In this document: piece after piece, positions 22,640 through 30,721 of the stretch
How the letters are laid out: each line of letters starts with the position of its first letter
Position numbering within the stretch: the first letter of the stretch is position 1
NCBI GenBank assembly: GCA_018971305.1
Contig: JAGXBC010000003.1
Coordinates: 124,001-188,000 of the forward strand
DNA: 64,000 nt
Reading direction: 5' to 3'
Origin: Patescibacteria group bacterium
GTDB taxonomy: Bacteria; Patescibacteria; Paceibacteria; UBA6257; 2-01-FULL-56-20
Translations under genes and position numbers: made by a program
The notes under the pieces: generated by a model
Seen by the model: the letters and a program-made list of their open reading frames with translations, nothing else
Database searches by the model: none
What the model was told of the DNA's origin: nothing

Positions 22640-23860
22640 ATGCGTAAAAAATTATACGACAAAATGCCGGTCACGCCCGGCGTTTATCTTATGAAAGACG
22701 CCTCTGGCAGTATTCTTTACGTCGGCAAGGCGGCGAATCTGCGACGCAGAGTTTCCAGCTATTTTGAGAGAGCTCACGACGCAAGAATAGACTCGCTGGT
22801 GAGCAAGATAAGAAAAATAGAACACAAAAAAACTGATACGGCGCTGGAAGCTCTGATTTTGGAAGCGAAACTTATCAAACAATATCGCCCGCCGTTCAAT
22901 ATAAAAGACAATGACGATAAAAGCTTTTTATATATTGAAATTACTAAAGAAAAATTTCCTCGCGTGCTTTTGGTGAGGGGTAGGGAAGTGAAATCAGGGA
23001 AAGGCGCACATTTTGGACCTTTTGTTTCCGCTTCTAATGTTCGCGAGGCCTTAAAAATATTGAGGAAAATTTTTCCTTGGAATATGCACGATCCAGACAG
23101 GATTGGAAAATTTAACAGGCCTTGCTTTGATTATGAGATAGGGATTTGTCCGGGGACCTGCACCGGAACGATAAGCCGTGAGAATTATCTACAGAACATA
23201 AAAAATCTTAAGCTGTTCCTTGGGGGGTGCAAGGCCGCGGTTTTGAAAAATATGAAGCAAGAAATGGCCGCGGCCAGCAAGAGGCTTGACTTCGAAACAG
23301 CTGCTAAATTACGCGGGCGGATTTTCGCCTTACAGCACATCCAGGATACAGCGCTGATAAACGAATCTGATTTTGGAAACTGGAAACTGGAAATTGGAAA
23401 TTCCGCTGCCCTAGGTGAGCAGCGGATAGAGGGCTACGATATCTCCAATATTTCCGGAACATCGGCAGTGGGCTCGATGGTTGTGTTCGTGAATGGCATG
23501 CCGGATAAAAAAGAATACAGAAAATTCAAGATAAAAACGATTACTCAGCCGGATGACGTCGGCATGTTGAAAGAAGTATTGCGCCGCAGATTTCATAATA
23601 ACTGGACCTTGCCTAACATAGTTCTGGTGGACGGGGGACTGGGGCAGGTTAACGCCGCAAAATCGGTGCTAAAAGAATTTGGACTAAAACTTCCTCTCCT
23701 AGGCATTGCCAAAGGACCGGAACGCAAAAGAAATGACATTATAGGATTCATACCTCGAGGGATAGAAAAGAACACCCTAATTAAGGTACGTGACGAGGCC
23801 CATCGCTTTGCGGTGAGCTACCATAAACATTTACGGGGAAGAAACTTTATTGGACTTTAA
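22640..23860 (+). CDS. uvrC: UvrC, excinuclease ABC subunit C, without HhH domain
   Basis: 406 residues from the ATG at 22640, against about 600 in most bacteria. The GIY-YIG nuclease domain is present (PGVYLMKDASGSILYVGKA, NLRRRVSSYF), then the Cys-rich middle part (CFDYEIGICPGTC), a UVR motif (KRLDFETAAKLRGRIFAL) and the RNase H-like nuclease half with GYDISNISG, VDGGLGQ and EAHRFA. It ends at HLRGRNFIGL, where standard UvrC continues into the tandem helix-hairpin-helix. The 3' incision half therefore lacks its usual DNA-binding end, or another protein supplies it. An in-frame heptamer repeat lies between the UVR and RNase H parts. The 3' end overlaps the convergent gene by 14 bases. Confidence 0.9.
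   Translation: MRKKLYDKMPVTPGVYLMKDASGSILYVGKAANLRRRVSSYFERAHDARIDSLVSKIRKIEHKKTDTALEALILEAKLIKQYRPPFNIKDNDDKSFLYIEITKEKFPRVLLVRGREVKSGKGAHFGPFVSASNVREALKILRKIFPWNMHDPDRIGKFNRPCFDYEIGICPGTCTGTISRENYLQNIKNLKLFLGGCKAAVLKNMKQEMAAASKRLDFETAAKLRGRIFALQHIQDTALINESDFGNWKLEIGNSAALGEQRIEGYDISNISGTSAVGSMVVFVNGMPDKKEYRKFKIKTITQPDDVGMLKEVLRRRFHNNWTLPNIVLVDGGLGQVNAAKSVLKEFGLKLPLLGIAKGPERKRNDIIGFIPRGIEKNTLIKVRDEAHRFAVSYHKHLRGRNFIGL
23374..23401 (+). repeat. Heptamer tandem repeat inside uvrC
   Basis: Four units TGGAAAC, TGGAAAC, TGGAAAT, TGGAAAT. Seven-base units need multiples of three to keep frame, so the four copies (28 bases) plus flanking bases were accommodated in frame as NWKLEIGN. Confidence 0.7.
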
Positions 23861-24644
23861 CTGAGAGTTTTAGCGTTGGATAAGCAGCAGAATAAAAGAC
23901 ATAAGAACCTGGGAATAATACCGACGTATCAAAGGTAAAAGAACTTCCGATAGGAATGACGAAAGGGCTAAATCCGGTAAGAGTTATCTTATGATCTACT
24001 TGGTCATTATTAACGATGGTCAGCTTATCTCCTTTATTGAGCGACAAAGAGGGTTGGTCAAAAGCCAGATTATTTATCGTTACGGAATATGAAGACGGAT
24101 GCAGCTCACTCGTATAGACAAGAGAAAATTCTCCGCTTGATACTTCGGGAAGCTTCGTACTGTCAAATTTAATTTTTATTATGTAGTTTCCCGCAGAAAC
24201 TGTTTTTTTAGTGGGGCTGTATCTCGCTATATACAAATCGCGTGTGTTCCAGGTATAAGAAACTTGATGTACGTTGGTTTCCGATGTTATCCAGCCAACG
24301 ACGCTTTTATCGGAAGCGTTAACTAAATATATCCCTCCGGTAAATCCGGATTCTTTGTCCCATTGAATAGTATTATTCTGGCTCAGCGCCAATTTTGCAG
24401 ATACGGTTGGTGAAGTTATTTTTATTCCGCTGACTTGGGTTGTTGTGGTTTGTCCCGAAGAAGGGCTCTTTACCTGACCGGTATTATTAGTTACAGGTTG
24501 AGGCTGGGATGAAGTTGCATTGGTCGTCGGAGCGCCCTGATCGGTTACCGGTGTCTTCGTGGCACTTACAAAGTACCAAATAGTTCCTACGACAACTATA
24601 AAAACGGCAATTGCTACAATTTTTAATGATTTTGTATCTTTCAT
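23847..24644 (-). CDS. Membrane-anchored protein with Kre9/KNH-like and cupredoxin-like domains
   Basis: 265 residues. Membrane anchor at about 8-27, a Thr/Ser/Gln-rich linker to about 70, then a beta domain (IKITSPTVSAKLALSQNNTI onward, with SYTWNTRD and GNYIIKIKF) like the Ser-Thr-rich Kre9/KNH surface domain. The last ~85 residues look like a cupredoxin-type beta sandwich (LTIVNNDQVDHKITLTG, then FPGSYVFYSAAYPTL). The copper site is not intact: the His in VDHKIT is there, but the Cys and second His expected in the final loop are Ser/Ala/Tyr. It is therefore probably a structural or binding module outside the cell. Convergent with uvrC (14-base overlap). Confidence 0.6.
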   Translation of the reverse strand: MKDTKSLKIVAIAVFIVVVGTIWYFVSATKTPVTDQGAPTTNATSSQPQPVTNNTGQVKSPSSGQTTTTQVSGIKITSPTVSAKLALSQNNTIQWDKESGFTGGIYLVNASDKSVVGWITSETNVHQVSYTWNTRDLYIARYSPTKKTVSAGNYIIKIKFDSTKLPEVSSGEFSLVYTSELHPSSYSVTINNLAFDQPSLSLNKGDKLTIVNNDQVDHKITLTGFSPFVIPIGSSFTFDTSVLFPGSYVFYSAAYPTLKLSVKVQ

Positions 24645-24728
24645 TTTAATTTTTATTTAGTTTATAATCCCGGTTCGTTGCTAGATGGCCACTTACTATT
24701 TATCTATCACTACCAAGTACAATTATAC

Positions 24729-24734
24729 TATACT
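24729..24734 (+). promoter_or_regulatory. -10 box, predicted leaderless start
   Basis: TATACT ends six bases before the ATG at 24741. Confidence 0.5.
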
Positions 24735-24740
24735 TGAGTT

Positions 24741-25295
24741 ATGAAAGCACCTTTATTAAGGAACACAGAAAATATTTTACGCGCCGGCGGAATTGGTGTT
24801 ATGCCCACCGACACTATTTATGGTTTGCTGGGTTCGGCTTTAAACAAAAAGACCGTGGCGAAAATATATAAATTGCGCCGCCGTAATACCAAAAAACCGC
24901 TCATAGTGCTTATCGGTTCTGCCACCGATTTAGAAATATTCGGAATCAAACCCGAAGCGACAACAAAAAGACTTTTAAAAAAATTTTGGCCGGGGAAAAC
25001 CAGCATAATACTCTCTTGTCGTGCAAAAAAATTCACATATCTTCATCGGGGTGCAAAGACGCTGGCCTTTCGCTTGCCTAAAACTTTTTGGTTAAGAAAA
25101 CTCCTCGTCAAAACTGGTCCGCTTGTCGCCCCAAGCGCCAATTGGGAGGGTGAATTGCCCGCGCTAACGATAAATGATGCCAAGAAATATTTTGATAGCC
25201 AGATAGATTTTTATATCAATGCCGGGAAAATTATAGGGAAGCCGTCGAGATTGATAAAAATAAATTCCGGCAAGATAACTGTTTTACGCAAGTAG
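24741..25295 (+). CDS. tsaC: Threonylcarbamoyl-AMP synthase (TsaC/Sua5/YrdC family)
   Basis: 184 residues, single YrdC domain. Visible are GVMPTDTIYGLLGSAL (substrate pocket), the IYKLRRRNTKKPLIVLI block with the KxRxxxxPL pattern, FWPGKTSIIL, LAFRLPKT and LVAPSANWEG. The enzyme makes threonylcarbamoyl-AMP from threonine, bicarbonate and ATP, the first step of t6A37 tRNA modification. The extra Sua5 domain is absent, so this is the short TsaC form. It stands alone here; TsaB, TsaD and TsaE are not in the window. Confidence 0.9.
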   Translation: MKAPLLRNTENILRAGGIGVMPTDTIYGLLGSALNKKTVAKIYKLRRRNTKKPLIVLIGSATDLEIFGIKPEATTKRLLKKFWPGKTSIILSCRAKKFTYLHRGAKTLAFRLPKTFWLRKLLVKTGPLVAPSANWEGELPALTINDAKKYFDSQIDFYINAGKIIGKPSRLIKINSGKITVLRK

Positions 25296-25340
25296 GAGAG
25301 CGCCTATAATCATTTTTACGACTTACTACGATTTCAGTGT

Positions 25341-25346
25341 TATAAT
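25341..25346 (+). promoter_or_regulatory. Extended -10 box, predicted leaderless start
   Basis: TGTTATAAT ends six bases before the ATG at 25353. Confidence 0.65.
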
Positions 25347-25352
25347 GGGGAT

Positions 25353-27020
25353 ATGCTCGCCGATGAACTGAAACAATTTTTTCACGGAGACGTTCTTGAC
25401 GATGGAAAAACCCTCGCGACCTATAGCCGCGATTATTCTATTTTTAAGGTGAAGCCGCAAGCAGTAGTTTTTCCGAAAAACGCAGAAGACGTTAAAAATC
25501 TGGTGAAATTTTCAGTTAAGGCGAAAGGATCCGGTACGGACATTTCGCTCACCGCTCGTTCGGCCGGAACGGATATGTCGGGCGGACCCCTGAACAATTC
25601 CGTAATAGTGGAATTTGCCAAATATTTCAATCAAGTAAAAGAAATTAAACAATCCGCGGAAGGTGGTTCAGCCGTAGTCCAGCCGGGAGTTTATTTCCGC
25701 GATTTCGAAAAAGAATTAAAAAAAATCGGTTTACTATATCCGCCCTATCCCGCATCTAAAGACTTGTGCGCCCTTGGTGGAATGATTTCCAATAATTCCG
25801 GCGGCGAGAAAACTCTCGCTTATGGGAAAACGGAGGATTATGTAGAAGAGTTGAAGGTAGTCCTGAGCGATGGCGAAGAACACACTATAAAACCATTATC
25901 CAAAGAAGATCTAAAAACAAAAATTCAAGAAGATGGTTTTGAAGGCCGATTATATAAAAGAATTTATGAATTAATTGAAAACAACTACGATGCCATACGC
26001 GCAGCGAAACCGGACGTTTCCAAAAATTCGGCAGGTTACTATTTGTGGAATGTCTGGGATGGGCAAACATTTGATTTGAATAGATTGTTCGTCGGTTCCC
26101 AGGGAACGCTGGGTTTGGTTACGGAGGCCAAATTAAGGCTGGTGAGGGAGAAAAAATACAGCAGATTGGCAGTGGTGTTTTTGAAGGATCTTGCGCCTCT
26201 AGCCGATCTTGTGGTGGAAATCCTTAAATTCAAACCGGAAAGTCTGGAATCTTATGACGACAAAACGCTGAATGTAGCCCTGAAATATTTGCCCGAAATC
26301 GTTAAATCTATGGGCGGACATTTCTTCAAACTCATCTGGCAGTTTTTGCCGGAAGCGATGATGGTTTTGCGGGGTGGTTTGCCCAAAATGGTGCTTATTA
26401 TTGAATTGAACGATGATGACAGCAACGAATTAGAGAAGCGGCTTTTTGCTTTGCGAGCGGCCGTAAAAACATTCTCCGCCAAGAGCGGCGGAGTACAGGC
26501 GCGCATTCTTAAAAGCGAAGAAGAAGCGGAGAAATATTGGACAATCCGCCGCCAGAGCTTCGCTCTGCTTCATAATCATTCTATTAATAAAGATACGGCG
26601 CCGTTTATAGACGACTTAATAGTCAAACCGGAATATCTGCCTAAATTTCTTCCAGAACTTAATGTTATTTTGGATAAATATAAAAAAGATCTGGTGTATA
26701 CTATCGCAGGTCATCCGGGCAACGGTAATTTCCATATTATCCCCTTAATGGATTTAAAGCGGGAACGCATCCGCGCCCTCATACCCAAGATATCGGAAGA
26801 AGTTTATAGCCTGGTCTTTAAATACAAGGGTTCTATAACTGCGGAGCACAATGACGGCCTGATCCGCACCCCGTATCTGGAAAAAATGTATGGCAAAAAA
26901 ATTGTAGAACTTTTTGCAGAGGTCAAGAAAATTTTTGACCCGCTTGATATTTTCAATCCCGGGAAGAAAGTTGGCGGCAACCTGGATTATATGATAAGTA
27001 AGATAGAGAGTTCAAGATAG
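25353..27020 (+). CDS. FAD-binding oxidoreductase (D-lactate dehydrogenase/GlcD family)
   Basis: 555 residues. The PCMH-type FAD domain spans about 25-230: VVFPKNAEDVKNLVKFS, SLTARSAGTDMSGGPLNNSV, LGGMISNNSGGEKTLAYGKT, LFVGSQGTLGLVTEAKLRL. The FAD-oxidase C-terminal domain follows, ending with AGHPGNGNFHIIPL, SITAEHNDGLIRTPYL and DPLDIFNPGKKV. These are the features of D-lactate, glycolate and D-2-hydroxyglutarate dehydrogenases. There is no C-terminal iron-sulfur domain, so electrons probably pass to a separate partner or quinone-like acceptor. Together with fermentative metabolism typical of CPR it may oxidise D-lactate, but the substrate is inferred from the family only. Confidence 0.85.
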   Translation: MLADELKQFFHGDVLDDGKTLATYSRDYSIFKVKPQAVVFPKNAEDVKNLVKFSVKAKGSGTDISLTARSAGTDMSGGPLNNSVIVEFAKYFNQVKEIKQSAEGGSAVVQPGVYFRDFEKELKKIGLLYPPYPASKDLCALGGMISNNSGGEKTLAYGKTEDYVEELKVVLSDGEEHTIKPLSKEDLKTKIQEDGFEGRLYKRIYELIENNYDAIRAAKPDVSKNSAGYYLWNVWDGQTFDLNRLFVGSQGTLGLVTEAKLRLVREKKYSRLAVVFLKDLAPLADLVVEILKFKPESLESYDDKTLNVALKYLPEIVKSMGGHFFKLIWQFLPEAMMVLRGGLPKMVLIIELNDDDSNELEKRLFALRAAVKTFSAKSGGVQARILKSEEEAEKYWTIRRQSFALLHNHSINKDTAPFIDDLIVKPEYLPKFLPELNVILDKYKKDLVYTIAGHPGNGNFHIIPLMDLKRERIRALIPKISEEVYSLVFKYKGSITAEHNDGLIRTPYLEKMYGKKIVELFAEVKKIFDPLDIFNPGKKVGGNLDYMISKIESSR

Positions 27021-27078
27021 AACTCGCAAGCCGAACAAGCGAAATAAACAAGGAAAATGGTTCGTATTATTTTAAGGG

Positions 27079-29565
27079 ATGAATTCAATGATAAACAAGA
27101 AAAAAGATAAAGCAGAAATATATAAAAGAAATATTCCGACCATCCTTGTTATTTTTGGAGTTACGGGCGATCTCACAAGAAAAAAAGCTATACCTGCGCT
27201 TTTCCATCTATTCGTTAAAGGACAATTGCCACGGATGTTCCGGCTTATCGGTTTTTCCCGCCGCGATATTCCGCAAAAAGATTTTAGGAAGTATGTCGAG
27301 GAGATAATCGTTAAACATTTCGGCAATAAAACAGACAAAAGGCGGCTGAAAAATTTTCTGGAATTTTTGGAATATAGGCGCGGCAGATTCGGAAAAGGCA
27401 GCGATTATAAAGAGCTGGCCAAAACCCTCAAGGCCGTGGATGACAATTGGGGTGTTTGCGCTAATAAATTGTTTTATTTGGCAGTTCCTCCGAAGCTCTA
27501 CGAAACGATATTTACCCATCTGGCGGCAAGCGAGTTGACCAAGCCTTGCGGACCGAACGAGGGCTGGACCCGCGTTATCATAGAAAAACCATTTGGCAAT
27601 AACGAAAAAAGTGCCAAGGCCCTGGATAAACGCCTTTCTCAACTCTTCAAAGAAGAACAGATTTACCGCATCGACCACTATCTGGCCAAAGAGATGTTCC
27701 AGAATATTTTGGCCTTCAGATTTTTCAATAATCTTTTTGAAGACCGTTGGGGCAAAGACCTTATCGAAACGATCTACGCGCGCGAGTGGGAGAATATCGG
27801 CGTGGAACATCGCGGTGCTTTCTACGATGCCGTCGGCGCTCTTCGCGATGTGGGCCAGAACCATCTTTTACAAATGGCGGCATTGACCACAATGGATCAG
27901 CCGGAGAATTTGACGGCGGAGTCAATACGGAAGAAACGGGCCGATATCCTAAAAACTTTTATTCCGCCAACAACCCAAGACGTAAAGCGGAATACTTTCC
28001 GTGCGCAATATGAGGGCTACGGTTCTATAAAAGGAGTTAAGCGGCATTCCGATACCGAAACGTATTTCCGCGCTAAGGCATTTTTATCCCATCCCAAATG
28101 GCAAGGAGTGCCGATAATTATGGAAGCTGGCAAGCGTCTTTTGCCTCCGAAGAAAAAAGAGGAGATAACCGAGATAGAGGTCGTTTTCCGTCATCCGCAA
28201 CCATGCTTATGCGCCAGCTTGAGTGAAGAAGGCGCGGCGGGGAGACACTATAAAAATTCTCTTATATTCCGCCAAGATCCAAAAGAAGGAATTACGATAC
28301 GGTTTTGGTCAAAAAAACCTGGGCATGTTCTAAAAATAGAGGAGCGAACGTTTGAATTCAATCTTCGCGATACGAACAGCACCGGACAGAAAGCGCAATA
28401 CACGGAAGAGTACGAGAAACTACTTTTGGACTGCATCGCTGGGGACCAGACGCTTTTTGTCTCAAGCGGAGAAGTCGTAAGCAGCTGGAGGTTCATAGAT
28501 CCGATAATAACTGCCTGGGATAAAGGTGTTGTTCCGCTTAAACATTACAAACCCGATTCTCTAGATATAACCAAGGAAGCGGCTGATTACGTTACCGCGG
28601 CAACCAATAGTTTTCTCGAGATAAAAAAGGAGATAGGTATTATCGGTCTCGGCAAAATGGGTGCGAATTTATCTCGCCAGCTTCACGCCAGGGGCTGGAA
28701 GGTTTTTGCCTGGAATAGAAATGGTGCTATAGCGAAAGAACTGGAAAACAATGGGGTATTGCGGGCGACCGCGACCACGGAGGAACTTCTGGCGAAACTT
28801 TCCGCGCCGCGAATTGTTTGGCTGATGCTTCCCGCTTTCGCCAAGGCTACGGCGGGCAAGCCCGCAGGCAAACCAGTGGACGAATTCCTTTTCGGTAAAT
28901 CGGGCATAGTAAAATATTTACGCAAAGGAGATATTGTTATTGACGGAGGGAATTCATTCTATGCGGATTCCGTTCGCCGGGCAAAAAAATTGAAGGATTT
29001 GGGAATTAATTTTTTGGACATCGGCGTTTCCGGCGGTCCCAGCGGCGCTTTAAATGGCGCTTGCCTTATGATCGGCGGAGAGAGAAAGATTTATAGCCGG
29101 TTGGAAGTATTATTTAACGATCTGAGCGTGGAGAATGGTTATGGATATATGGGCAAGGCCGGCGCGGGGCACTTTGTGAAGATGGTGCATAATGGCATGG
29201 AATACGGCATGATGCAGTCGCTCGCTGAGGGCTTCGCGGTTCTTAAAAAATCTCCTTTCAAATTGAATCTACGCGAAGTAGCGGAAGTTTATAATCACGG
29301 CAGCGTGATAACTTCGCGGCTTGTCGGCTGGTTAAAGAACGGGCTTGAGGCCTACGGCGAAAACCTAAAAAGCGTTTCCGGATCGGTTGCCCATACCGGA
29401 GAAGGGGAATGGACGGTAAAAACAGCCAAGAAACTAAATGTTCCGACTCCGATAATAAAAGCATCGTTTGATTTCAGAAAAGCATCTTTCAAACAACCAA
29501 GCTATATCGGCAAACTGCTTTCCGTTTTGCGAAATCAGTTCGGGGGTCATTCGATAAAGAAATAA
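27079..29565 (+). CDS. zwf-gnd: Fused glucose-6-phosphate dehydrogenase / 6-phosphogluconate dehydrogenase
   Basis: 828 residues encoding two oxidative pentose-phosphate enzymes in one chain. Residues 1 to about 515 are G6PDH: NADP loop VIFGVTGDLTRKK, EKPFG, catalytic RIDHYLAKE and the C-terminal substrate domain. Residues 518-828 are a short, YqeC/GndA-like 6PGDH: Rossmann IGIIGLGKMGANLSRQL, DGGNSFYADS, GVSGGPSGA and the catalytic HFVKMVHNGMEY. The 6-phosphogluconolactonase step between them is not encoded. The joint lies at VTAATNSFLEIKKE. A 15-residue insertion (AFAKATAGKPAGKPV, 28834-28878) sits in the 6PGDH half and comes from a GC-rich repeat. The ATG at 27088 is an alternative start. 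Confidence 0.92.
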   Translation: MNSMINKKKDKAEIYKRNIPTILVIFGVTGDLTRKKAIPALFHLFVKGQLPRMFRLIGFSRRDIPQKDFRKYVEEIIVKHFGNKTDKRRLKNFLEFLEYRRGRFGKGSDYKELAKTLKAVDDNWGVCANKLFYLAVPPKLYETIFTHLAASELTKPCGPNEGWTRVIIEKPFGNNEKSAKALDKRLSQLFKEEQIYRIDHYLAKEMFQNILAFRFFNNLFEDRWGKDLIETIYAREWENIGVEHRGAFYDAVGALRDVGQNHLLQMAALTTMDQPENLTAESIRKKRADILKTFIPPTTQDVKRNTFRAQYEGYGSIKGVKRHSDTETYFRAKAFLSHPKWQGVPIIMEAGKRLLPPKKKEEITEIEVVFRHPQPCLCASLSEEGAAGRHYKNSLIFRQDPKEGITIRFWSKKPGHVLKIEERTFEFNLRDTNSTGQKAQYTEEYEKLLLDCIAGDQTLFVSSGEVVSSWRFIDPIITAWDKGVVPLKHYKPDSLDITKEAADYVTAATNSFLEIKKEIGIIGLGKMGANLSRQLHARGWKVFAWNRNGAIAKELENNGVLRATATTEELLAKLSAPRIVWLMLPAFAKATAGKPAGKPVDEFLFGKSGIVKYLRKGDIVIDGGNSFYADSVRRAKKLKDLGINFLDIGVSGGPSGALNGACLMIGGERKIYSRLEVLFNDLSVENGYGYMGKAGAGHFVKMVHNGMEYGMMQSLAEGFAVLKKSPFKLNLREVAEVYNHGSVITSRLVGWLKNGLEAYGENLKSVSGSVAHTGEGEWTVKTAKKLNVPTPIIKASFDFRKASFKQPSYIGKLLSVLRNQFGGHSIKK
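28834..28869 (+). repeat. GC-rich REP-like repeat inserted in frame in zwf-gnd
   Basis: The 36 bases from 28834 encode Ala-Phe-Ala-Lys-Ala-Thr-Ala-Gly-Lys-Pro-Ala-Gly and contain the palindromic CGGGCAAGCCCG. The product is low-complexity and breaks the DEFLFGKSG-type 6PGDH surface. Similar AFAKATAGK-type strings recur inside many CPR proteins as far as I recall; no second copy was seen in this window. Confidence 0.5.
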
Positions 29566-29581
29566 AACCGTTCGGAAAGCG

Positions 29582-29587
29582 TATAAT
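29582..29587 (+). promoter_or_regulatory. -10 box, predicted leaderless GTG start
   Basis: TATAAT ends six bases before the GTG at 29594. Confidence 0.6.
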
Positions 29588-29593
29588 ATTGAT

Positions 29594-30688
29594 GTGGCAA
29601 CGAAAGGCACGTTCGATCCCGAATACGAAATAGAGATAAATAAACCGGAGCTCGGCCTCCGGGGATTTTTGGTTATAGACAATACCGTTTTGGGCCCCGG
29701 CAAGGGCGGCATTAGGATGACCGCCAACGTGACGATGGAAGAAGTGAAGCGCCTCGCGCGGACAATGACCCGGAAAAATTCTTTGGCAGATATTCCATTT
29801 GGCGGCGCCAAAGCTGGAATTATTATGCCCAAAGGCGTTTCTCCGGAAAAGAAAAAAGGACTGGTACGGGGCTTCGCGCTTGCTTTAAAAGAATACATTC
29901 CTTCGCGCTATATTGCGGGACCGGACGTAAACAGCGGCGAGCAGGAAATGCAGTGGTTTGCGGAAGCGCTCGGCGATAATAAAGCGGCAACGGGCAAACC
30001 CGCGGCTATTGGCGGATTACCGCACGAATTGGGCAGTACCGGTTTTGGCGTGGCGCAGGCAACAAAAATCGCCGCAGAGATCGCCGGAATAAATATTAAA
30101 GATGCCACGGTCGCCATAGAAGGTTTTGGTAACGTTGGCACATTCGCTTTTAAATACCTACAAGAGATGGGCGCAAAAATCGTTGCCATTTCCGATAGCA
30201 AAGGGAATATTTACTCTAAAGACGGCTTGGACTACGAAACGGCAATGGCGGTAAAGAAGAAAGAGGGTTCGGTAATTCACTACAAAGGCGCGCAAAAGCT
30301 TTCTGCCGACGACTTCTTCGGTTTGCCCGTAGACATTTGGATTCCCGCGGCAGTAACAGACGTTGTCAATGATTCCAATAAAGATAGAATTCGAGCGAAA
30401 ATGATAGTTGAGGGTGCTAATATCCCGATGAGCGAAAAAATAGAGAACGAGCTTTGGCAAAAGGGGATTATAATCGTTCCCGATTTCGTGGCCAATATGG
30501 GCGGAGTCATTTCTTCTTACGCCGAATATATTGGTTACACACCGGATAAAATGTTCCAGTTAGTGGAAGAAAAAGTAATCGGTGCCACGCGTGCGGTTAT
30601 GGAAAAATCATTGCGCGAAAAACGCAATCCGCGCGAAGTGGCGATGGAGATAGCCGAGAAAAGGATTTTACAAGCAAATAGAAATTAA
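29594..30688 (+). CDS. Glutamate/leucine-type dehydrogenase
   Basis: 364 residues, GTG start; about 50 shorter than most hexameric GDHs. Active site is in TRKNSLADIPFGGAKAGI (conserved Lys and PFGGAKGG-like loop), then AGPDVNSGEQEMQWF (catalytic Asp) and the nucleotide fold in VAIEGFGNVGTFAFKYL. The ending VVPDFVANMGGVISSYAEY is strongly conserved in the Glu/Leu/Phe/Val family. It deaminates an amino acid to the 2-oxo acid with NAD(P)+. Whether it prefers glutamate or a branched-chain amino acid cannot be told by eye. Between the pentose-phosphate fusion and PGI, it sits in a central-metabolism stretch. Confidence 0.9.
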   Translation: MATKGTFDPEYEIEINKPELGLRGFLVIDNTVLGPGKGGIRMTANVTMEEVKRLARTMTRKNSLADIPFGGAKAGIIMPKGVSPEKKKGLVRGFALALKEYIPSRYIAGPDVNSGEQEMQWFAEALGDNKAATGKPAAIGGLPHELGSTGFGVAQATKIAAEIAGINIKDATVAIEGFGNVGTFAFKYLQEMGAKIVAISDSKGNIYSKDGLDYETAMAVKKKEGSVIHYKGAQKLSADDFFGLPVDIWIPAAVTDVVNDSNKDRIRAKMIVEGANIPMSEKIENELWQKGIIIVPDFVANMGGVISSYAEYIGYTPDKMFQLVEEKVIGATRAVMEKSLREKRNPREVAMEIAEKRILQANRN

Positions 30689-30709
30689 AAATCTGCTCAA
30701 AACAAATGC

Positions 30710-30715
30710 TATAAT
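30710..30715 (+). promoter_or_regulatory. Extended -10 box, predicted leaderless start
   Basis: TGCTATAAT ends six bases before the ATG at 30722. Confidence 0.65.
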
Positions 30716-30721
30716 TAATTT

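Noticed and set aside
28834..28869. Insertion sequence in zwf-gnd
   Set aside because: Only 36 bases, no transposase, no terminal repeats or target duplication; treated as a small REP-like repeat.
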